From positions 186,001 through 250,000 of the forward strand of contig NZ_JABEQC010000006.1 in assembly GCF_013041605.1 (NCBI RefSeq): 64,000 nucleotides of DNA, given 5' to 3'. This DNA is from Vibrio plantisponsor (lineage in GTDB: Bacteria; Pseudomonadota; Gammaproteobacteria; Enterobacterales; Vibrionaceae). A model generated the notes under the pieces. That model did not search any database, had not been told where the DNA came from, and saw only the letters and a program-made list of their open reading frames with translations. Of the stretch, positions 43,373-53,548 are shown one piece after another. Both the position numbers and the translations under genes were made by a program. Numbering within the stretch: position 1 is the stretch's first letter; each line of letters opens with the position of its first letter.

Positions 43373-44434
43373 TTAAGCAGGGCTCGGCAGTTCGACGCCA
43401 TCATCTTGCATCATGCCCATGCGATTCATCATCGAGTGCGCAGCATCAATAAAAGGCATTGCAAGCGTAGCACCGCTGCCTTCCCCTAACCGTAACTCCA
43501 TATGTATAAACGGTTTTAAGCGTAAATGTTCTAACGCAACCACTGCTCCTTTTTCTGCAGATTGATGTGATGGAATCAAATAATCCCAGACATTCGGTTC
43601 AATCATGCAGGCAATCATTGCCGACGAGTAAGATAAAAAGCCATCTAACACCACAGGAATACGCATGGCAGCTGCACCTAGAATCGCACCGGTCATACCC
43701 GCTAAATCAAATCCGCCCACTTTCGCCATGATATCGATAGGATCGGCAGGGTCTGGGTGATTAAGTGCAATCGCAACGGAAACAACATCGACTTTGTGTT
43801 GAAGTTGGCTACTCGGCAAGTTTGCGCCAAGACCAACCACATGCATCGGTAACTGATTGGTCACAATACTGACAATAGCAGCAGCGGGTGTAGTATTGGC
43901 AATGCCTAACTCCCCTACACCAATTACGCTTAACTGTTCACGGTCGATAACTTGTTTTACATAGTTTGCCGTATCTAGAATAAGCTGCTCTGCTTGGTCG
44001 TAGCTCATTGCCGGACCTTTAGCTATGTTTCCACAACCACGCGCCACTTTCATATTAGTGATGCCATCGATTGGGTCACAATCAATCCCAACATCCACCA
44101 TTTCAACATCAACACCCGTGGTATAACTCAGCGCAGCAACCCCCGTTAAACCTTTTACCGTATTCACTGCTTGCATGGTTGTGACTTCTTTAGGCGTAAC
44201 CGCTACACCTTCTTCAAAGACACCGTGATCACCTGCCATGACGAAGATTTTTTTCTTTCCGGTCTGCCATTTGATGGTGCGATAAATCGCAGCTAACTGA
44301 CAAGCCAGTTGCTCTAATTGCCCTAAACTGCCAATTGGCTTAAACAGTTGATCAATATGATGTTGTGCTCGTTTCCGAACCTTTTCATCGACAGGGATAA
44401 TCGATTCTTTCAAATCATTTAATAACGTACTCAC
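43373..44434 (-). CDS. cobT: Nicotinate-nucleotide-dimethylbenzimidazole phosphoribosyltransferase
   Basis: Makes alpha-ribazole phosphate from the lower-ligand base and nicotinate mononucleotide, for the nucleotide loop of cobalamin. The 353 residues show the N-terminal IGSLGQLEQLACQLA (about 36-50), the DHGV region (about 74-77) and, near the C terminus, RLGEGSGATLAMP, whose glutamate corresponds to the catalytic E317 of Salmonella CobT. GTG start with AAGGAG eight bases upstream. Last gene of the cobalamin operon, 84 bp after cobS, the widest gap in the operon. Confidence 0.95.
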   Translation of the reverse strand: MSTLLNDLKESIIPVDEKVRKRAQHHIDQLFKPIGSLGQLEQLACQLAAIYRTIKWQTGKKKIFVMAGDHGVFEEGVAVTPKEVTTMQAVNTVKGLTGVAALSYTTGVDVEMVDVGIDCDPIDGITNMKVARGCGNIAKGPAMSYDQAEQLILDTANYVKQVIDREQLSVIGVGELGIANTTPAAAIVSIVTNQLPMHVVGLGANLPSSQLQHKVDVVSVAIALNHPDPADPIDIMAKVGGFDLAGMTGAILGAAAMRIPVVLDGFLSYSSAMIACMIEPNVWDYLIPSHQSAEKGAVVALEHLRLKPFIHMELRLGEGSGATLAMPFIDAAHSMMNRMGMMQDDGVELPSPA

Positions 44435-44518
44435 AAGCTATTCTCCTTCCATGTATGCTGGCTGGGCATAGCGATCCTGAACATCAGTATGTGAACATCG
44501 TTCTAGTGATAAAAAGGT

Positions 44519-45286
44519 CTAGATACTAAGCGTCCATACACTGGTCATAGCCATTAAAAAACATAATTCAAACAATTCGTTACCAGCACCAAGCGTGTCC
44601 CCAGTTTGCCCACCGATGGTGTTATTGATATAGCGGCGATAAATCAAAGCGAATCCCCCAGTTACACAAAATGCAATCAGGCTTTGCCAGCCTAGCATCC
44701 AAGACGCGATAGCAGCGCCAATAGCGAGGGTGAAATAAAATTGATGGGACGAAATTCTGTTGATGTAGATATGTCCTAACCCAGATTCACGAGCATAGTT
44801 TTGCTTATACATAAGAAGTGACATCCAAGCGCGACTAATGCACGGTGCAATCACTAATATAAGTAGCGCTTCTTCGGGCTCAGTATCTAGAATCTGTGTG
44901 ACGGTGAGAATCTTTAACGTAAGAACAAAAAACAGTGCCAGCGCTCCATGCGTTCCCAAACGGCTGTCTTTCATGATTTCTAACATACGTTCTGGGGTTC
45001 TGGCAGAAAATATTCCATCACAAGTGTCCGCAAGTCCGTCCAGATGAAAACCACCCGTTAACAGTGCCAGTGAGAACACGTAAGTCGCTGCACTTAGGGG
45101 GCTATTCCAGCCAAGCCCCATATACAGGGTGACCGATATAGCGGCAGCGATAATACCCAGAATCGCGCCGACAATCGGAAATGTCACCACACCACGATAT
45201 GTCTGTTCAAAATCGTAATCGCTGGTCCATCTTTGGGGAACGGGAATCCGTGTAATAAATTGCAGAGTAACTAAAAATGGCTTCAT
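44519..45286 (-). CDS. cobS: Adenosylcobinamide-GDP ribazoletransferase
   Basis: Membrane-bound cobalamin synthase joining adenosylcobinamide-GDP and alpha-ribazole. With the ATG at 45284-45286 (four-base ATGA overlap with cobQ and AGGA upstream) the protein has 255 residues. It has several membrane helices and the catalytic metal motif [14 protein letters not shown] (about 78-91), with DTCD aspartates typical of CobS. Gene order matches Salmonella, except that cobU, which makes the GDP-activated substrate, is not between cbiP and cobS here. Confidence 0.95.
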   Translation of the reverse strand: MKPFLVTLQFITRIPVPQRWTSDYDFEQTYRGVVTFPIVGAILGIIAAAISVTLYMGLGWNSPLSAATYVFSLALLTGGFHLDGLADTCDGIFSARTPERMLEIMKDSRLGTHGALALFFVLTLKILTVTQILDTEPEEALLILVIAPCISRAWMSLLMYKQNYARESGLGHIYINRISSHQFYFTLAIGAAIASWMLGWQSLIAFCVTGGFALIYRRYINNTIGGQTGDTLGAGNELFELCFLMAMTSVWTLSI

Positions 45287-46857
45287 ACCATGCATTCCTG
45301 CTCTTTATTAGCCAGTGTTAGCGAGAACTCATCCATGATTCTCTCTAGCTGGTCGATATCTAAGACTTCTCTTAAACCATCCGCCAGAAGATCAAACTGC
45401 GCACTCTTGTAACTTGCATAATCGAAAGCATCCTCCGCTAACTGAGTTAGACCTTTTCTTAACCGCAGTTGATTTAAGAAGTGTCGAGTGAAAAGACCAT
45501 GGTCAAATAAACCGTGAATATACGTACCCGCAATCAAACCATCCGCTGTCACTGCGCCATCCAAAATGCTTACGTTTTGCTGATTACGAGACCGTATTTC
45601 AACGAACGGTTTCATGTCACCGATCACCTCAGTTTCCCCCATGTGGATCTCGTACCCACTTAGCTCCATTCCGTCAACATCGCAGAACAAACCACGACTA
45701 TGGCTGAGGATCTTCCCTTTTACTTGCGTAGTGTGTTTGGATTGCGCGAACTTGGTCACCGTATCAAGCAAACCAAGTCCATCCATCTGATCAATGCCTG
45801 ATTCAACACCATCAATCAGTGTCTTACCAAGCATCTGATAGCCACCGCAGACACCCAATACCGCACAGCCCTGTTTCGCTTTGTTGACAATCGCAGATGA
45901 CAAACCGCACTCATTCAGATGAGTGAGATCAGCTAAGGTATTTTTGCTTCCGGGCAGGATAATCAAGTCTGGATTGCCAAGTTGAGACACTTTAGCAACG
46001 TAACGTAAATTCACGTCGGGCTGAGCAGCTAACGCATTGAAGTCTGTGAAATTGGAAATACGAGGAACTTTGATCACGGCGATATCAAGTTTATCCGCGT
46101 CACTTTCTATTCCTAGTTGATGGCGTAACTTTTCGGGTTGTAATGCCACACCATCTTCTTCTTCCAAGTCCACATCAAGATAAGGAACGACTCCGATAAC
46201 CGGAACTTGTGTCAGTGCTTCAATTTGCTTTATTCCCGGTTTGAGCAGTTCTACATCGCCGCGAAACTTGTTAATAATCACACCTCGAACACGCTGCCGT
46301 TCTTGTTCTGACAACAACATCAACGTGCCGTAAATGGAAGCAAACACACCACCTCGGTCAATATCAGCAATAAGGATCACAGGCGCATTGATCAGCTCAG
46401 CCATGCCCATGTTGACGATATCACGGTCGCGTAAGTTAATCTCAGCTGGGCTACCTGCTCCCTCCAGAACTACGATGTCGTTTTGCTCGGCAAGCTCTGT
46501 AAATGCACGGAAAATCTTTTGTTGCAGTTGGGGTTTGAATTCGTGATAAGTCACCGCATCCATGTTGGTCAGAACTTTTCCCATCACAATCACTTGCGAA
46601 TGACGATCACCAGTAGGTTTGAGTAAGACAGGATTCATTCTTACATCAGGCTCTACGCCTGCTGCTTCAGCCTGAAAGATTTGCGCTCTGCCCATTTCAT
46701 CACCGCTGCGCGTGATCCCTGAATTCAACGCCATGTTTTGTGCTTTGAATGGCACACAGCGATATCCATTTTGTGCCAGAATTCGACAAATACCCGCCAC
46801 CAACACACTTTTGCCAACGTCAGAAGCGGTTCCTTGAAACATGATTGCACGACTCAT
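45283..46857 (-). CDS. cobQ: Cobyric acid synthase (CbiP/CobQ)
   Basis: Amidates four carboxyl groups of adenosylcobyrinic acid a,c-diamide using glutamine and ATP. The 524 residues have an N-terminal dethiobiotin-synthetase-like ATPase domain with [12 protein letters not shown] (8-19, P-loop) and a C-terminal class I glutaminase domain with the catalytic cysteine in [10 protein letters not shown] (about 346-355) and the late histidine in [11 protein letters not shown]. Length near 506 for the Salmonella CbiP. Overlaps cbiO and cobS by four bases each. Confidence 0.95.
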   Translation of the reverse strand: MSRAIMFQGTASDVGKSVLVAGICRILAQNGYRCVPFKAQNMALNSGITRSGDEMGRAQIFQAEAAGVEPDVRMNPVLLKPTGDRHSQVIVMGKVLTNMDAVTYHEFKPQLQQKIFRAFTELAEQNDIVVLEGAGSPAEINLRDRDIVNMGMAELINAPVILIADIDRGGVFASIYGTLMLLSEQERQRVRGVIINKFRGDVELLKPGIKQIEALTQVPVIGVVPYLDVDLEEEDGVALQPEKLRHQLGIESDADKLDIAVIKVPRISNFTDFNALAAQPDVNLRYVAKVSQLGNPDLIILPGSKNTLADLTHLNECGLSSAIVNKAKQGCAVLGVCGGYQMLGKTLIDGVESGIDQMDGLGLLDTVTKFAQSKHTTQVKGKILSHSRGLFCDVDGMELSGYEIHMGETEVIGDMKPFVEIRSRNQQNVSILDGAVTADGLIAGTYIHGLFDHGLFTRHFLNQLRLRKGLTQLAEDAFDYASYKSAQFDLLADGLREVLDIDQLERIMDEFSLTLANKEQECMV

Positions 46858-47669
46858 ATCGACTCCTTAATTAGACTACTCCCAGCGACCATTTCATGTT
46901 CGTGGCGAAACAATGGCATACCAAACTCTTGGTGCATTTTTACTAACCAAGGCTGTTCCAGACCGACTTGCTCAATAAAGTGTTTATCAAGGAAAACGTT
47001 CTGTGGTTCACCTTGAGAAACCATCTCTCCCTGACTCATGACGTAGACGTAATCACATACGTCGTAAATCAAATTGATGTCGTGACTGGACATCACAACG
47101 TTCTTACCGAGATCAGAAATAGAACGTATGAGAGCTTTCATCTGCTTAGTTCCATTTGGATCCAAACCCGCTGTCGGTTCATCTAACAGCAAATAATCGG
47201 AATCCATGACAAGTGAACCTGCCAGTGCGACACGTTTTTTCTGACCATAACTGAGATATTGAATAGGCTTATGGGAGAAACTCTTGCCATCCACCAGCTC
47301 TAACGCTCGTTGAATTCTTTGTTCGATTTCATGTTCAGCTACTCCAAGATTTCTCAGACTGAACGCAATGTCGTTATACACATCGGTATAGAAGATTTGC
47401 TGGTCGGGCTCCTGAAATAGCAAAGTGACATTTTTGCGATGTTCGATGAGTGCTTTCTTACTGTAGTCAATGGGTTGCTGCGACCAATTGACACTGCCTT
47501 CTGTTGGCGTATGCAGACCAAGTAGTAGCTTGAATAAAGTGGATTTACCACATCCGTTTGCACCAACAACACCAATGACCGGATGAGTGGAAAAATCCAT
47601 ATTGAGATTCCTCAGCACCCGTTCATCTTTTTCATAAGCAAAACTCATTGAGCTCACTGATAACGTCAT
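46854..47669 (-). CDS. cbiO: Cobalt ECF transporter ATPase CbiO
   Basis: Energy-coupling ATPase of the CbiMNQO cobalt importer, supplying cobalt for the chelatase CbiK. The 271 residues carry Walker [10 protein letters not shown] (about 35-43), signature LSYGQKKR (about 139-146, SGG replaced by SYG as in the ECF type), Walker B YLLLDEP (about 161-167) and the H-loop SSHD. It overlaps both neighbours by four bases. Confidence 0.95.
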   Translation of the reverse strand: MTLSVSSMSFAYEKDERVLRNLNMDFSTHPVIGVVGANGCGKSTLFKLLLGLHTPTEGSVNWSQQPIDYSKKALIEHRKNVTLLFQEPDQQIFYTDVYNDIAFSLRNLGVAEHEIEQRIQRALELVDGKSFSHKPIQYLSYGQKKRVALAGSLVMDSDYLLLDEPTAGLDPNGTKQMKALIRSISDLGKNVVMSSHDINLIYDVCDYVYVMSQGEMVSQGEPQNVFLDKHFIEQVGLEQPWLVKMHQEFGMPLFRHEHEMVAGSSLIKESI

Positions 47670-48343
47670 TGATGAAATTCTCCTTGATACAACTTAACTG
47701 CCAGAGCACTTTGCATATGCTGGTGACGAATCATCACTCTTTGCAGTAACACACCCACCAACATCGCTAATGATTTCAACCATAACCCACGTTTGATATA
47801 CCCAAACCTCAGTGTTTGAGCGGTATAAATGGCATGAGCTTCTTCGATAAAGATAAAAATGAATCGGTAGGTTAATAACACTTGCTCAACCAAAACCGAG
47901 GGTAAACGCGCTTTTTTTAGTAACGTCACGCACTGATTAAAGGGCGTGATAATCACGAAACACAACGTCGCGGCAATAGAACATAAACACCGAAACAGTG
48001 TTGTCAGCGCCGTATCAACTGTTTGAGCACTTACCCCAACATAGCCATCGAACATTGGCAAACTTGCAATCAAGTGTGCTGAGTTATCGCTGTATGTGAG
48101 AAGCATCGCGATAAGACTCATGGCTAAAAAGCCAAAAGGTAAACTCAGCCATTGCAGATACTGCTTCGAAGTTAACCTGCCTGCGTAACAAGTGACGACA
48201 CTGAGCAAAATGAACAGAGCGAATTGCCACGCTATCGGTGTCATCATGGCTGTCACCAAAACCGCAAGATATGCCCACCATTTATAGCTTGGCGAAACAT
48301 CAACCCAACGGTTTTGATAGGCGTACTTATCGATGATCAGCAT
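47666..48343 (-). CDS. cbiQ: Cobalt ECF transporter transmembrane protein CbiQ
   Basis: T-component of the cobalt ECF transporter, 225 residues with about five membrane helices. The coupling-helix region that contacts CbiO is visible late in the protein (FGYIKRGLWLKS, about 172-183, and later VMIRHQHMQSAL). The start MLIIDKYAYQNRW resembles the Salmonella CbiQ N terminus by recall. It overlaps cbiN by 17 bases and cbiO by four. Confidence 0.93.
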   Translation of the reverse strand: MLIIDKYAYQNRWVDVSPSYKWWAYLAVLVTAMMTPIAWQFALFILLSVVTCYAGRLTSKQYLQWLSLPFGFLAMSLIAMLLTYSDNSAHLIASLPMFDGYVGVSAQTVDTALTTLFRCLCSIAATLCFVIITPFNQCVTLLKKARLPSVLVEQVLLTYRFIFIFIEEAHAIYTAQTLRFGYIKRGLWLKSLAMLVGVLLQRVMIRHQHMQSALAVKLYQGEFHQ

Positions 48344-48611
48344 CGGTTCTTCTTCTACCGTGGTAGAAGCCTAAAATGTAAAAGATCACAGCCGCACCCA
48401 ATGAACCTTGCAGCGTAAACAGTAAACTTTCTATCTCTCCGCTCGCAGGTTCAATTAAAGGTTCAATCCATGGTTTATAGTTTGGTGCTACTTGAGTTAT
48501 CAAGGACTCTGCTTGACCATCAGAGCCAGAAAACTCAGCGCTCGGATTCATTAGTAATGGAACAACGACTAAGGCACACAGCATAGCCATCAGAACTAGA
48601 TTCTTTTTCAT
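48327..48611 (-). CDS. cbiN: Cobalt transport protein CbiN
   Basis: Small 94-residue accessory protein with two membrane helices (about 5-22 and 67-86) and a periplasmic loop. CbiN is needed for cobalt loading into CbiM in the ECF transporter. The SGSDGQAESLITQVAPNYKPW stretch (split as SGSDGQAE at about 29-36 and APNYKPW at 42-48) is the family signature. Overlaps cbiM by four bases. Confidence 0.92.
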   Translation of the reverse strand: MKKNLVLMAMLCALVVVPLLMNPSAEFSGSDGQAESLITQVAPNYKPWIEPLIEPASGEIESLLFTLQGSLGAAVIFYILGFYHGRRRTDADHR

Positions 48612-49348
48612 CGTAATACTCTCTCTTGAAACGAAATGAGCGAACGTTTAGTCAGTTGTTCATAGATAAGAACAGTGAGCAAACCTTCAGCGATCGCGAT
48701 TGGTAGCTGAGTGAACAGGAATATGCCCATGAACTTACTCATAGAAGCCATTACACCAAACTCAGGGTCTGGGAATGCAGCGCCAAGCTGCAAAGAGGTG
48801 ACTGCATAAGTAGAGATGTCTGCGACAAACGCCACTAAGAATACAGCGATATCTTTGCGCAGATTCAAACGGTTAGCGGCAACCCAGACGAAGTAACCGA
48901 TCATCGGACCGATGACCGCCATCGACATACCGTTTGCACCTAACGTTGAAATGCCGCCATGAGCAAGCAACAACGCTTGGAACAGTAGAGCAATACCGCC
49001 AAGTACAGGCACAACCATAAAGCCAAATAAAATAACAGCTAAACCAACTCCGGTTGGATGGGAGCAACTGCCCGTAACTGAAGGAAGCTTGAGCGCTGAA
49101 AGTACAAAAATAAACGCGCCGCAAAGGGCTAGCAGTACTTTCTTATTGGCATCATCAGTAACGATCTGTTTTAGATTCCTAACGCTCATGATCACAAACG
49201 GAATGAACAAAGCCCACCAAGTTAAAGCCCATGTTGGCGGTAAAAAACCTTCCATAATGTGCATTGCATTGGCATTGAGTGGTGACATTGCAATAGCGCC
49301 TACCCATGCCATGAGCGCCATGCGTTTGGTATTGAACTTCAGTGACAT
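48608..49348 (-). CDS. cbiM: Cobalt ECF transporter substrate-specificity protein CbiM
   Basis: Cobalt-binding S-component with about seven membrane helices. It has 246 residues, longer than forms that start directly at the metal site: a 28-residue leader ending in NANA precedes MHIMEGFLP (residues 29-37). The mature N-terminal Met-His pair, with a further histidine in GSCSHPTGVG (about 91-100), forms the cobalt site in the family. The leader looks like a cleavable signal peptide, which would free the Met-His N terminus for binding. It begins 13 bp after cbiL. Confidence 0.93.
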   Translation of the reverse strand: MSLKFNTKRMALMAWVGAIAMSPLNANAMHIMEGFLPPTWALTWWALFIPFVIMSVRNLKQIVTDDANKKVLLALCGAFIFVLSALKLPSVTGSCSHPTGVGLAVILFGFMVVPVLGGIALLFQALLLAHGGISTLGANGMSMAVIGPMIGYFVWVAANRLNLRKDIAVFLVAFVADISTYAVTSLQLGAAFPDPEFGVMASMSKFMGIFLFTQLPIAIAEGLLTVLIYEQLTKRSLISFQERVLR

Positions 49349-49361
49349 ACACGAACTCCTT

Positions 49362-50075
49362 CTAGTGATGTTTCCAGCTACGGTTTACCACTATGGTTGA
49401 GAAGTAAGGCAGAGCTTCACCCTCTTCTACTTGTGACAAATCCGGATAAAAGATCTCATTCTCCATTGAGGCGTTTGCCATCAACACAGCATGTTCAAGC
49501 AAACCCTGCTCAATCAACAACTGACGCACTTTGTCAAAACGCCCGTAGACTTTCATCAGCACCACAGCTTCGTGGTCTATCAAAGCACGGCGAAGTACTT
49601 CTATCTCTGCAGTACATGACATCACCGCCAATGACTGTTGTTCCATACACAGTGGGAAGTGCGCTTGTGATGCGATACAAGAGAAAGAGGTAATTCCGGG
49701 AATGATGTCTATATCAATTTTGCTTTCGAGACGTTCGAGCAGAAATACCCAGGTGCTAAACAACATGCTGTCACCTAAGGTAATGAATCCCACTTGTTTC
49801 CCGTGATTCACATCTGCTTCAATTTCGAATGCAACGTCATCCCACGCTTGCTGCTTTTCTTGCGCATCATTGGTCATGGGGAAATGGCGCTCTTTGATCA
49901 GAACTTGTTTTCCGATGTATTCACGAACAATCGACAGTGCAAGGCTATCGCCGCCTTTGCGACCTGCAGGTGCATACAAAACATCCAACTTATCAAGAAG
50001 TCGAGCTGCCCTTACAGTAATAAGGTCGCTTGCGCCCGGTCCCGTTCCAATCGCATAGAGTTTTCCTTTATTCAC
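49362..50075 (-). CDS. cbiL: Cobalt-precorrin-2 C20-methyltransferase
   Basis: Methylates C20 of cobalt-precorrin-2 using S-adenosylmethionine. The 237 residues have the SAM-methylase fold with GTGPGASDLITVRAARLL (10-27) and the second signature GDSMLFSTW (about 101-109), diagnostic of the CbiL/CobI group. Overlaps cbiK by four bases. Confidence 0.93.
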   Translation of the reverse strand: MNKGKLYAIGTGPGASDLITVRAARLLDKLDVLYAPAGRKGGDSLALSIVREYIGKQVLIKERHFPMTNDAQEKQQAWDDVAFEIEADVNHGKQVGFITLGDSMLFSTWVFLLERLESKIDIDIIPGITSFSCIASQAHFPLCMEQQSLAVMSCTAEIEVLRRALIDHEAVVLMKVYGRFDKVRQLLIEQGLLEHAVLMANASMENEIFYPDLSQVEEGEALPYFSTIVVNRSWKHH

Positions 50076-50878
50076 GCGACTTTCTCCTTAACCAATGGCT
50101 TATTTGCTAATTCAGTAGCAGCTAAGTGATCGACAAACATCTGTCTGATAAGCGGATTTTCTCCCAATCCCTGAACGATCGGTTCGGCAACGATGCCCGC
50201 TTTTTGAATCAGTGTTTTCCATGAATCAGGTTCATCAGAAGCCATGTCATTGATTGCGTGGTCACCGGCAACCAGCATCAGCGGCATAAGGTATACTTTG
50301 TTAACGCACTCATTTTCCAGCCTAGAAATCACGCTCTCGATCTCTGGATAGCTCTCCACCGCGCCAACAACATAGGGTAAATTTCTCGCCATCATCATGT
50401 GGTCAAGACAAGCGTAAGCAGAGAAGGCATGGTGTGTTGCTCCGTGCCCCATAAGCACCAAACGTTCATCGTGCTTCAGTTGTGGCGCTTGATGTTGAAT
50501 GGCTTCAACAAGCTGATCATAGTCATCCATACAACTCAACAGAGGCAGACCTAGCTGCAAGTTTTCAAATTCATCGCGATAAGATTCCACTTGCTGAGAG
50601 ATCTTTTCGTATTCGTCACCATTGATGATGTGTAAAGACTGAACAACCACATCACGATAACCTGCCTCTTTCAGACGTTGCAGAACCTGCTGTGGGTTAT
50701 CGATATGAATCCCATCGCGCTTCTCCAGTTTCCTGATGATCATCGAAGACGTAAATGCTCGGAAGAAATCTCGATTAGGATAAGCCCGTGCAAGTTCGGC
50801 TTCACATGGTTCGATGTTTTTCTTCATCGCATGGGTATAGCTGGTGCCAAAGCTGATTACAACTAATGCTTTTTTCAT
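50072..50878 (-). CDS. cbiK: Anaerobic cobaltochelatase CbiK
   Basis: Inserts Co2+ into sirohydrochlorin (early cobalt insertion, the mark of the oxygen-independent pathway). The ATG at 50876-50878 gives 268 residues and a four-base ATGA overlap with cbiJ; Salmonella CbiK has 264. Catalytic and metal residues fit the class: VISFGTSYTHA (about 6-16), the histidine in MGHGATHHAF (about 137-146) and the histidine in LVAGDHAIND (about 198-207). No signal peptide, so it is the cytoplasmic form. Confidence 0.94.
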   Translation of the reverse strand: MKKALVVISFGTSYTHAMKKNIEPCEAELARAYPNRDFFRAFTSSMIIRKLEKRDGIHIDNPQQVLQRLKEAGYRDVVVQSLHIINGDEYEKISQQVESYRDEFENLQLGLPLLSCMDDYDQLVEAIQHQAPQLKHDERLVLMGHGATHHAFSAYACLDHMMMARNLPYVVGAVESYPEIESVISRLENECVNKVYLMPLMLVAGDHAINDMASDEPDSWKTLIQKAGIVAEPIVQGLGENPLIRQMFVDHLAATELANKPLVKEKVA

Positions 50879-51756
50879 ACTAAACATGCCTCTTGTTGCC
50901 AACTGTCAAACAGCTCTTCACAGCCAGATAAGTTGGTCTGATAACTCACGTATTGGTTAATCGTTGTTGTCTTTGGCCGTTCGATCACAATGCAAGGGAT
51001 ACCCAGCTCGATACACGGCTCTACTTTTTCTCCAAAGCCACCAACGCTGCCCGATTCCTTTGTGATCACGACATCCGGCTGAAGCATTTCATACAGCGCA
51101 TGATTCATGTTTCGAGTAAAAGGACCTTTCATCGCGATGATATTTTCAATACCAAGTCCTAATGCGTTGCACTCACTGATCACTTCTGCAACTGGCAACA
51201 CTCGTGCAAACAGCACTTTGTCTCTCAGCATTCGCTTGAACGTTTCCAAATCTTTACTGCCAGTGGTGAGTAAAACCCGTTGCTGGCTGTCTGTGATTTT
51301 TCTGCACGCGTCCATCACATTGGTTGCCTTGATAACCAAAGGCGAATCATGAATAGATTGAGACTTTTCGTTTGTAACTCTCTCCAATGTGGAGTGTGTT
51401 ATTTGTGACTCGTAACTAGGACGTTCGTAACTAGGAAGCTCGTAGCTGGGGCGCTCATAACGCATGACCGGACACTTGATACCTTCACATGCCACCACTA
51501 TCGTGAGTCGAAGAACCTGTGCGTAGGGATGAGCAGCATCAATAACGTAATCCACGTGGTTGCGTTGAATAAATTCGCGCATGGCGGAGCTGTCCATACG
51601 CCCTAAGATAACGTTGGATTCAAATTGTTTTGCGCTGTGTTTACCTTCTTCGGTTGCGACTGACAACGTAAAGTGAATGCTGCGCGCAGCCAGTGCCTCG
51701 CACAACATCAAAGCGTCAGAAGTTCCTCCAAAAACAAGCACATGGTTTGGTTTCAC
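50875..51756 (-). CDS. cbiJ: Cobalt-precorrin-6A reductase with internal pentapeptide repeat
   Basis: NAD(P)H-dependent reductase of cobalt-precorrin-6A (CobK family). The 293 residues have the N-terminal LVFGGTSDALMLCE (7-20), DAAHPYA (73-79) and KESGSVGGFGEK (about 235-246), the family's nucleotide and substrate motifs. The conserved RYERPS segment at 99-104 is expanded into a repeat with units Y-E-R/L-P-S over residues 100-116. Salmonella CbiJ is 263 residues, so the insert accounts for part of the extra length. Overlaps cbiH and cbiK by four bases each. Confidence 0.92.
   Translation of the reverse strand: MKPNHVLVFGGTSDALMLCEALAARSIHFTLSVATEEGKHSAKQFESNVILGRMDSSAMREFIQRNHVDYVIDAAHPYAQVLRLTIVVACEGIKCPVMRYERPSYELPSYERPSYESQITHSTLERVTNEKSQSIHDSPLVIKATNVMDACRKITDSQQRVLLTTGSKDLETFKRMLRDKVLFARVLPVAEVISECNALGLGIENIIAMKGPFTRNMNHALYEMLQPDVVITKESGSVGGFGEKVEPCIELGIPCIVIERPKTTTINQYVSYQTNLSGCEELFDSWQQEACLV
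51410..51463 (-). repeat. Tandem 15-bp repeat inside cbiJ
   Basis: Three full units starting at 51410, 51425 and 51440 (plus-strand form TCGTAACTAGGACGT, TCGTAACTAGGAAGC, TCGTAGCTGGGGCGC) and a partial fourth at 51455. In frame, it encodes the pentapeptide repeat. The first two units differ at only two or three positions, so the expansion may be recent. Confidence 0.85.
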
Positions 51757-52478
51757 AATGAATACCCTCTCGGCGTAATCATCATGCCCTGATCGAAATA
51801 AGTAGACTGATTACCCACAACAACCAAAGTACGCATGTCGACCAATTCAAAATCCATCTCTTCGAAAGGCATAATCCATTTTTCCTCTTTACGTCTGCCC
51901 GCTTCTTTTACGATGCCAACAGGCGTATTGGGATTTTTGAACGGTGCCATCAGCTCAAAAGCACGTTTTAGATGACCTTCTCTACCGTGACTTCTCGGGT
52001 TGTAGAAACAGATAACGAAATCGGCCTCTGCTGCATTAATGATGCGTTTTTCAATTAGCTCCCAAGGCGTTAATAAGTCACTCAAACTGATGTGACAGAA
52101 GTCGTGCATCAGTGGTGCGCCAAGTACGGAACCTGCTGCAATACTCGCAGTCATTCCCGGTATCACTTTGACTTCAACGTCCCATTTTTGCTTAGTGACC
52201 ATTTCAAGAATTAATCCAGCCATACCGTACACGCCGGAATCACCACTGCTAATAATGGCGACCGTTTTTCCAGATTGAGCCAATTCCAATGCGGTCTGAC
52301 AACGCTCAATTTCTTTACACATTCCGGTTTTAATTACCGGCTTATCGCCCACCAACTCTTTGACTAAATGGGTGTATGTTTTGTAACCCACAATCACTTC
52401 AGCCGCTTCTATGGCTTCTCGAGCTTGGTAAGTCATCATGTCGAGTCCACCCGGACCAATTCCTACCACGTATAACAT
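51753..52478 (-). CDS. cbiH: Cobalt-precorrin-3 C17-methyltransferase (ring contraction)
   Basis: Methylates C17 and drives ring contraction of cobalt-precorrin-3. The 241 residues start [16 protein letters not shown] (SAM-binding loop 6-11) and carry SSGDSGVYGMAG (about 77-88), with FYNPRSHGREGHL (about 155-167) as the CbiH/CobJ signature. Overlaps cbiG by one base and cbiJ by four. Confidence 0.93.
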   Translation of the reverse strand: MLYVVGIGPGGLDMMTYQAREAIEAAEVIVGYKTYTHLVKELVGDKPVIKTGMCKEIERCQTALELAQSGKTVAIISSGDSGVYGMAGLILEMVTKQKWDVEVKVIPGMTASIAAGSVLGAPLMHDFCHISLSDLLTPWELIEKRIINAAEADFVICFYNPRSHGREGHLKRAFELMAPFKNPNTPVGIVKEAGRRKEEKWIMPFEEMDFELVDMRTLVVVGNQSTYFDQGMMITPRGYSL

Positions 52479-53548
52479 CAGTTCAATACTCCATAGGTAA
52501 TAGTGATTCCTTGCTGTTTAATGGTGTCACCCAGCAGAGAGCCGTTGCTCAATAACCACGCTGCAGGCTGAGATACAGCACCTACGCCCACGGTTTTGGC
52601 AACAAAATCAGAATGAGGAAAACGGTCTGCGCACTGATTTAACTCATCGGCGCTAAACACTTCAAAAGGCACATCATAAGATTTCGCCAAATTAACGATG
52701 GCATCTTCATTGCGTTTAACATCAATGCTGCCAATGATGCTCAACGCTTTAGGATGAATATTCAAAGCCTGCAACTGGCTATTGAAAAGCGACTTCAAGA
52801 GGTCTGGTTCAACACCTTTGCGGCAACCGATACCTGCCACTAAGCGTTTAGGAATTAATTGGAATGTAGGTACAGACCAATTTGGACGTGTTGATTGCAT
52901 AGACACGTCAATCAAAGCATCCAGTGAATGCTGAGAAATTGTCTCGTCATCAACAATCGTCAAACCACGTATATCAAAGCTGTGAATATCGAAATCCAGT
53001 TGGTTAACAAGAAACGGGTCAACAATGATGCCTACCTGCTTACCACTGACCAACATCTGGTTAATGGTTTTGGTAGCGACACGAAAATCGATGGTGTCGG
53101 CACACATCTGCTTGGCTAGCAAATCAAACGAGCATGTCTGATTAACATCGGTTGATGTGGTAATCACAGCCGTACCGTCAATCAGGTGAGACAGATAACG
53201 GGCTAGCTCATTCGCACCACCGACATGACCAGATAATAGGCTGATGACATGCTTACCTTTTTCATCAATAACCAACACCGCGGGATCGGTAAACTTATCC
53301 TGAAGCAGCGGCGCAATAGTTCGAACGACGATGCCACACGCTCCAATCACTATGATGGCACTGTCACGTAGAAATGCCTGACTCAGTGTGTTTTTGAAGC
53401 TATCGACAAACGGTTTGAACCCATCCTGCAGATATTTTTCAGAGCAGTAGCACTCCATCGGCAGGTGTTCGCGCAGCTTATTCGCCACCTGCTGACCACC
53501 CGGTGTTAACGTGAATAAAGAGACCGATTCACACCTAACGGTATTCAT
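52478..53548 (-). CDS. cbiG: Cobalt-precorrin-5A hydrolase CbiG
   Basis: Opens the lactone of cobalt-precorrin-5A, releasing acetaldehyde, a step specific to the anaerobic pathway. Start set at the ATG at 53546-53548, with GGAG seven bases upstream, giving 356 residues (Salmonella CbiG 351); the longer frame runs into cbiF. Visible family motifs are [14 protein letters not shown] (about 71-84), [13 protein letters not shown] (about 104-116) and the C-terminal VAGIGCRKG (about 238-246). Overlaps cbiF by 14 bases. Confidence 0.93.
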   Translation of the reverse strand: MNTVRCESVSLFTLTPGGQQVANKLREHLPMECYCSEKYLQDGFKPFVDSFKNTLSQAFLRDSAIIVIGACGIVVRTIAPLLQDKFTDPAVLVIDEKGKHVISLLSGHVGGANELARYLSHLIDGTAVITTSTDVNQTCSFDLLAKQMCADTIDFRVATKTINQMLVSGKQVGIIVDPFLVNQLDFDIHSFDIRGLTIVDDETISQHSLDALIDVSMQSTRPNWSVPTFQLIPKRLVAGIGCRKGVEPDLLKSLFNSQLQALNIHPKALSIIGSIDVKRNEDAIVNLAKSYDVPFEVFSADELNQCADRFPHSDFVAKTVGVGAVSQPAAWLLSNGSLLGDTIKQQGITITYGVLN

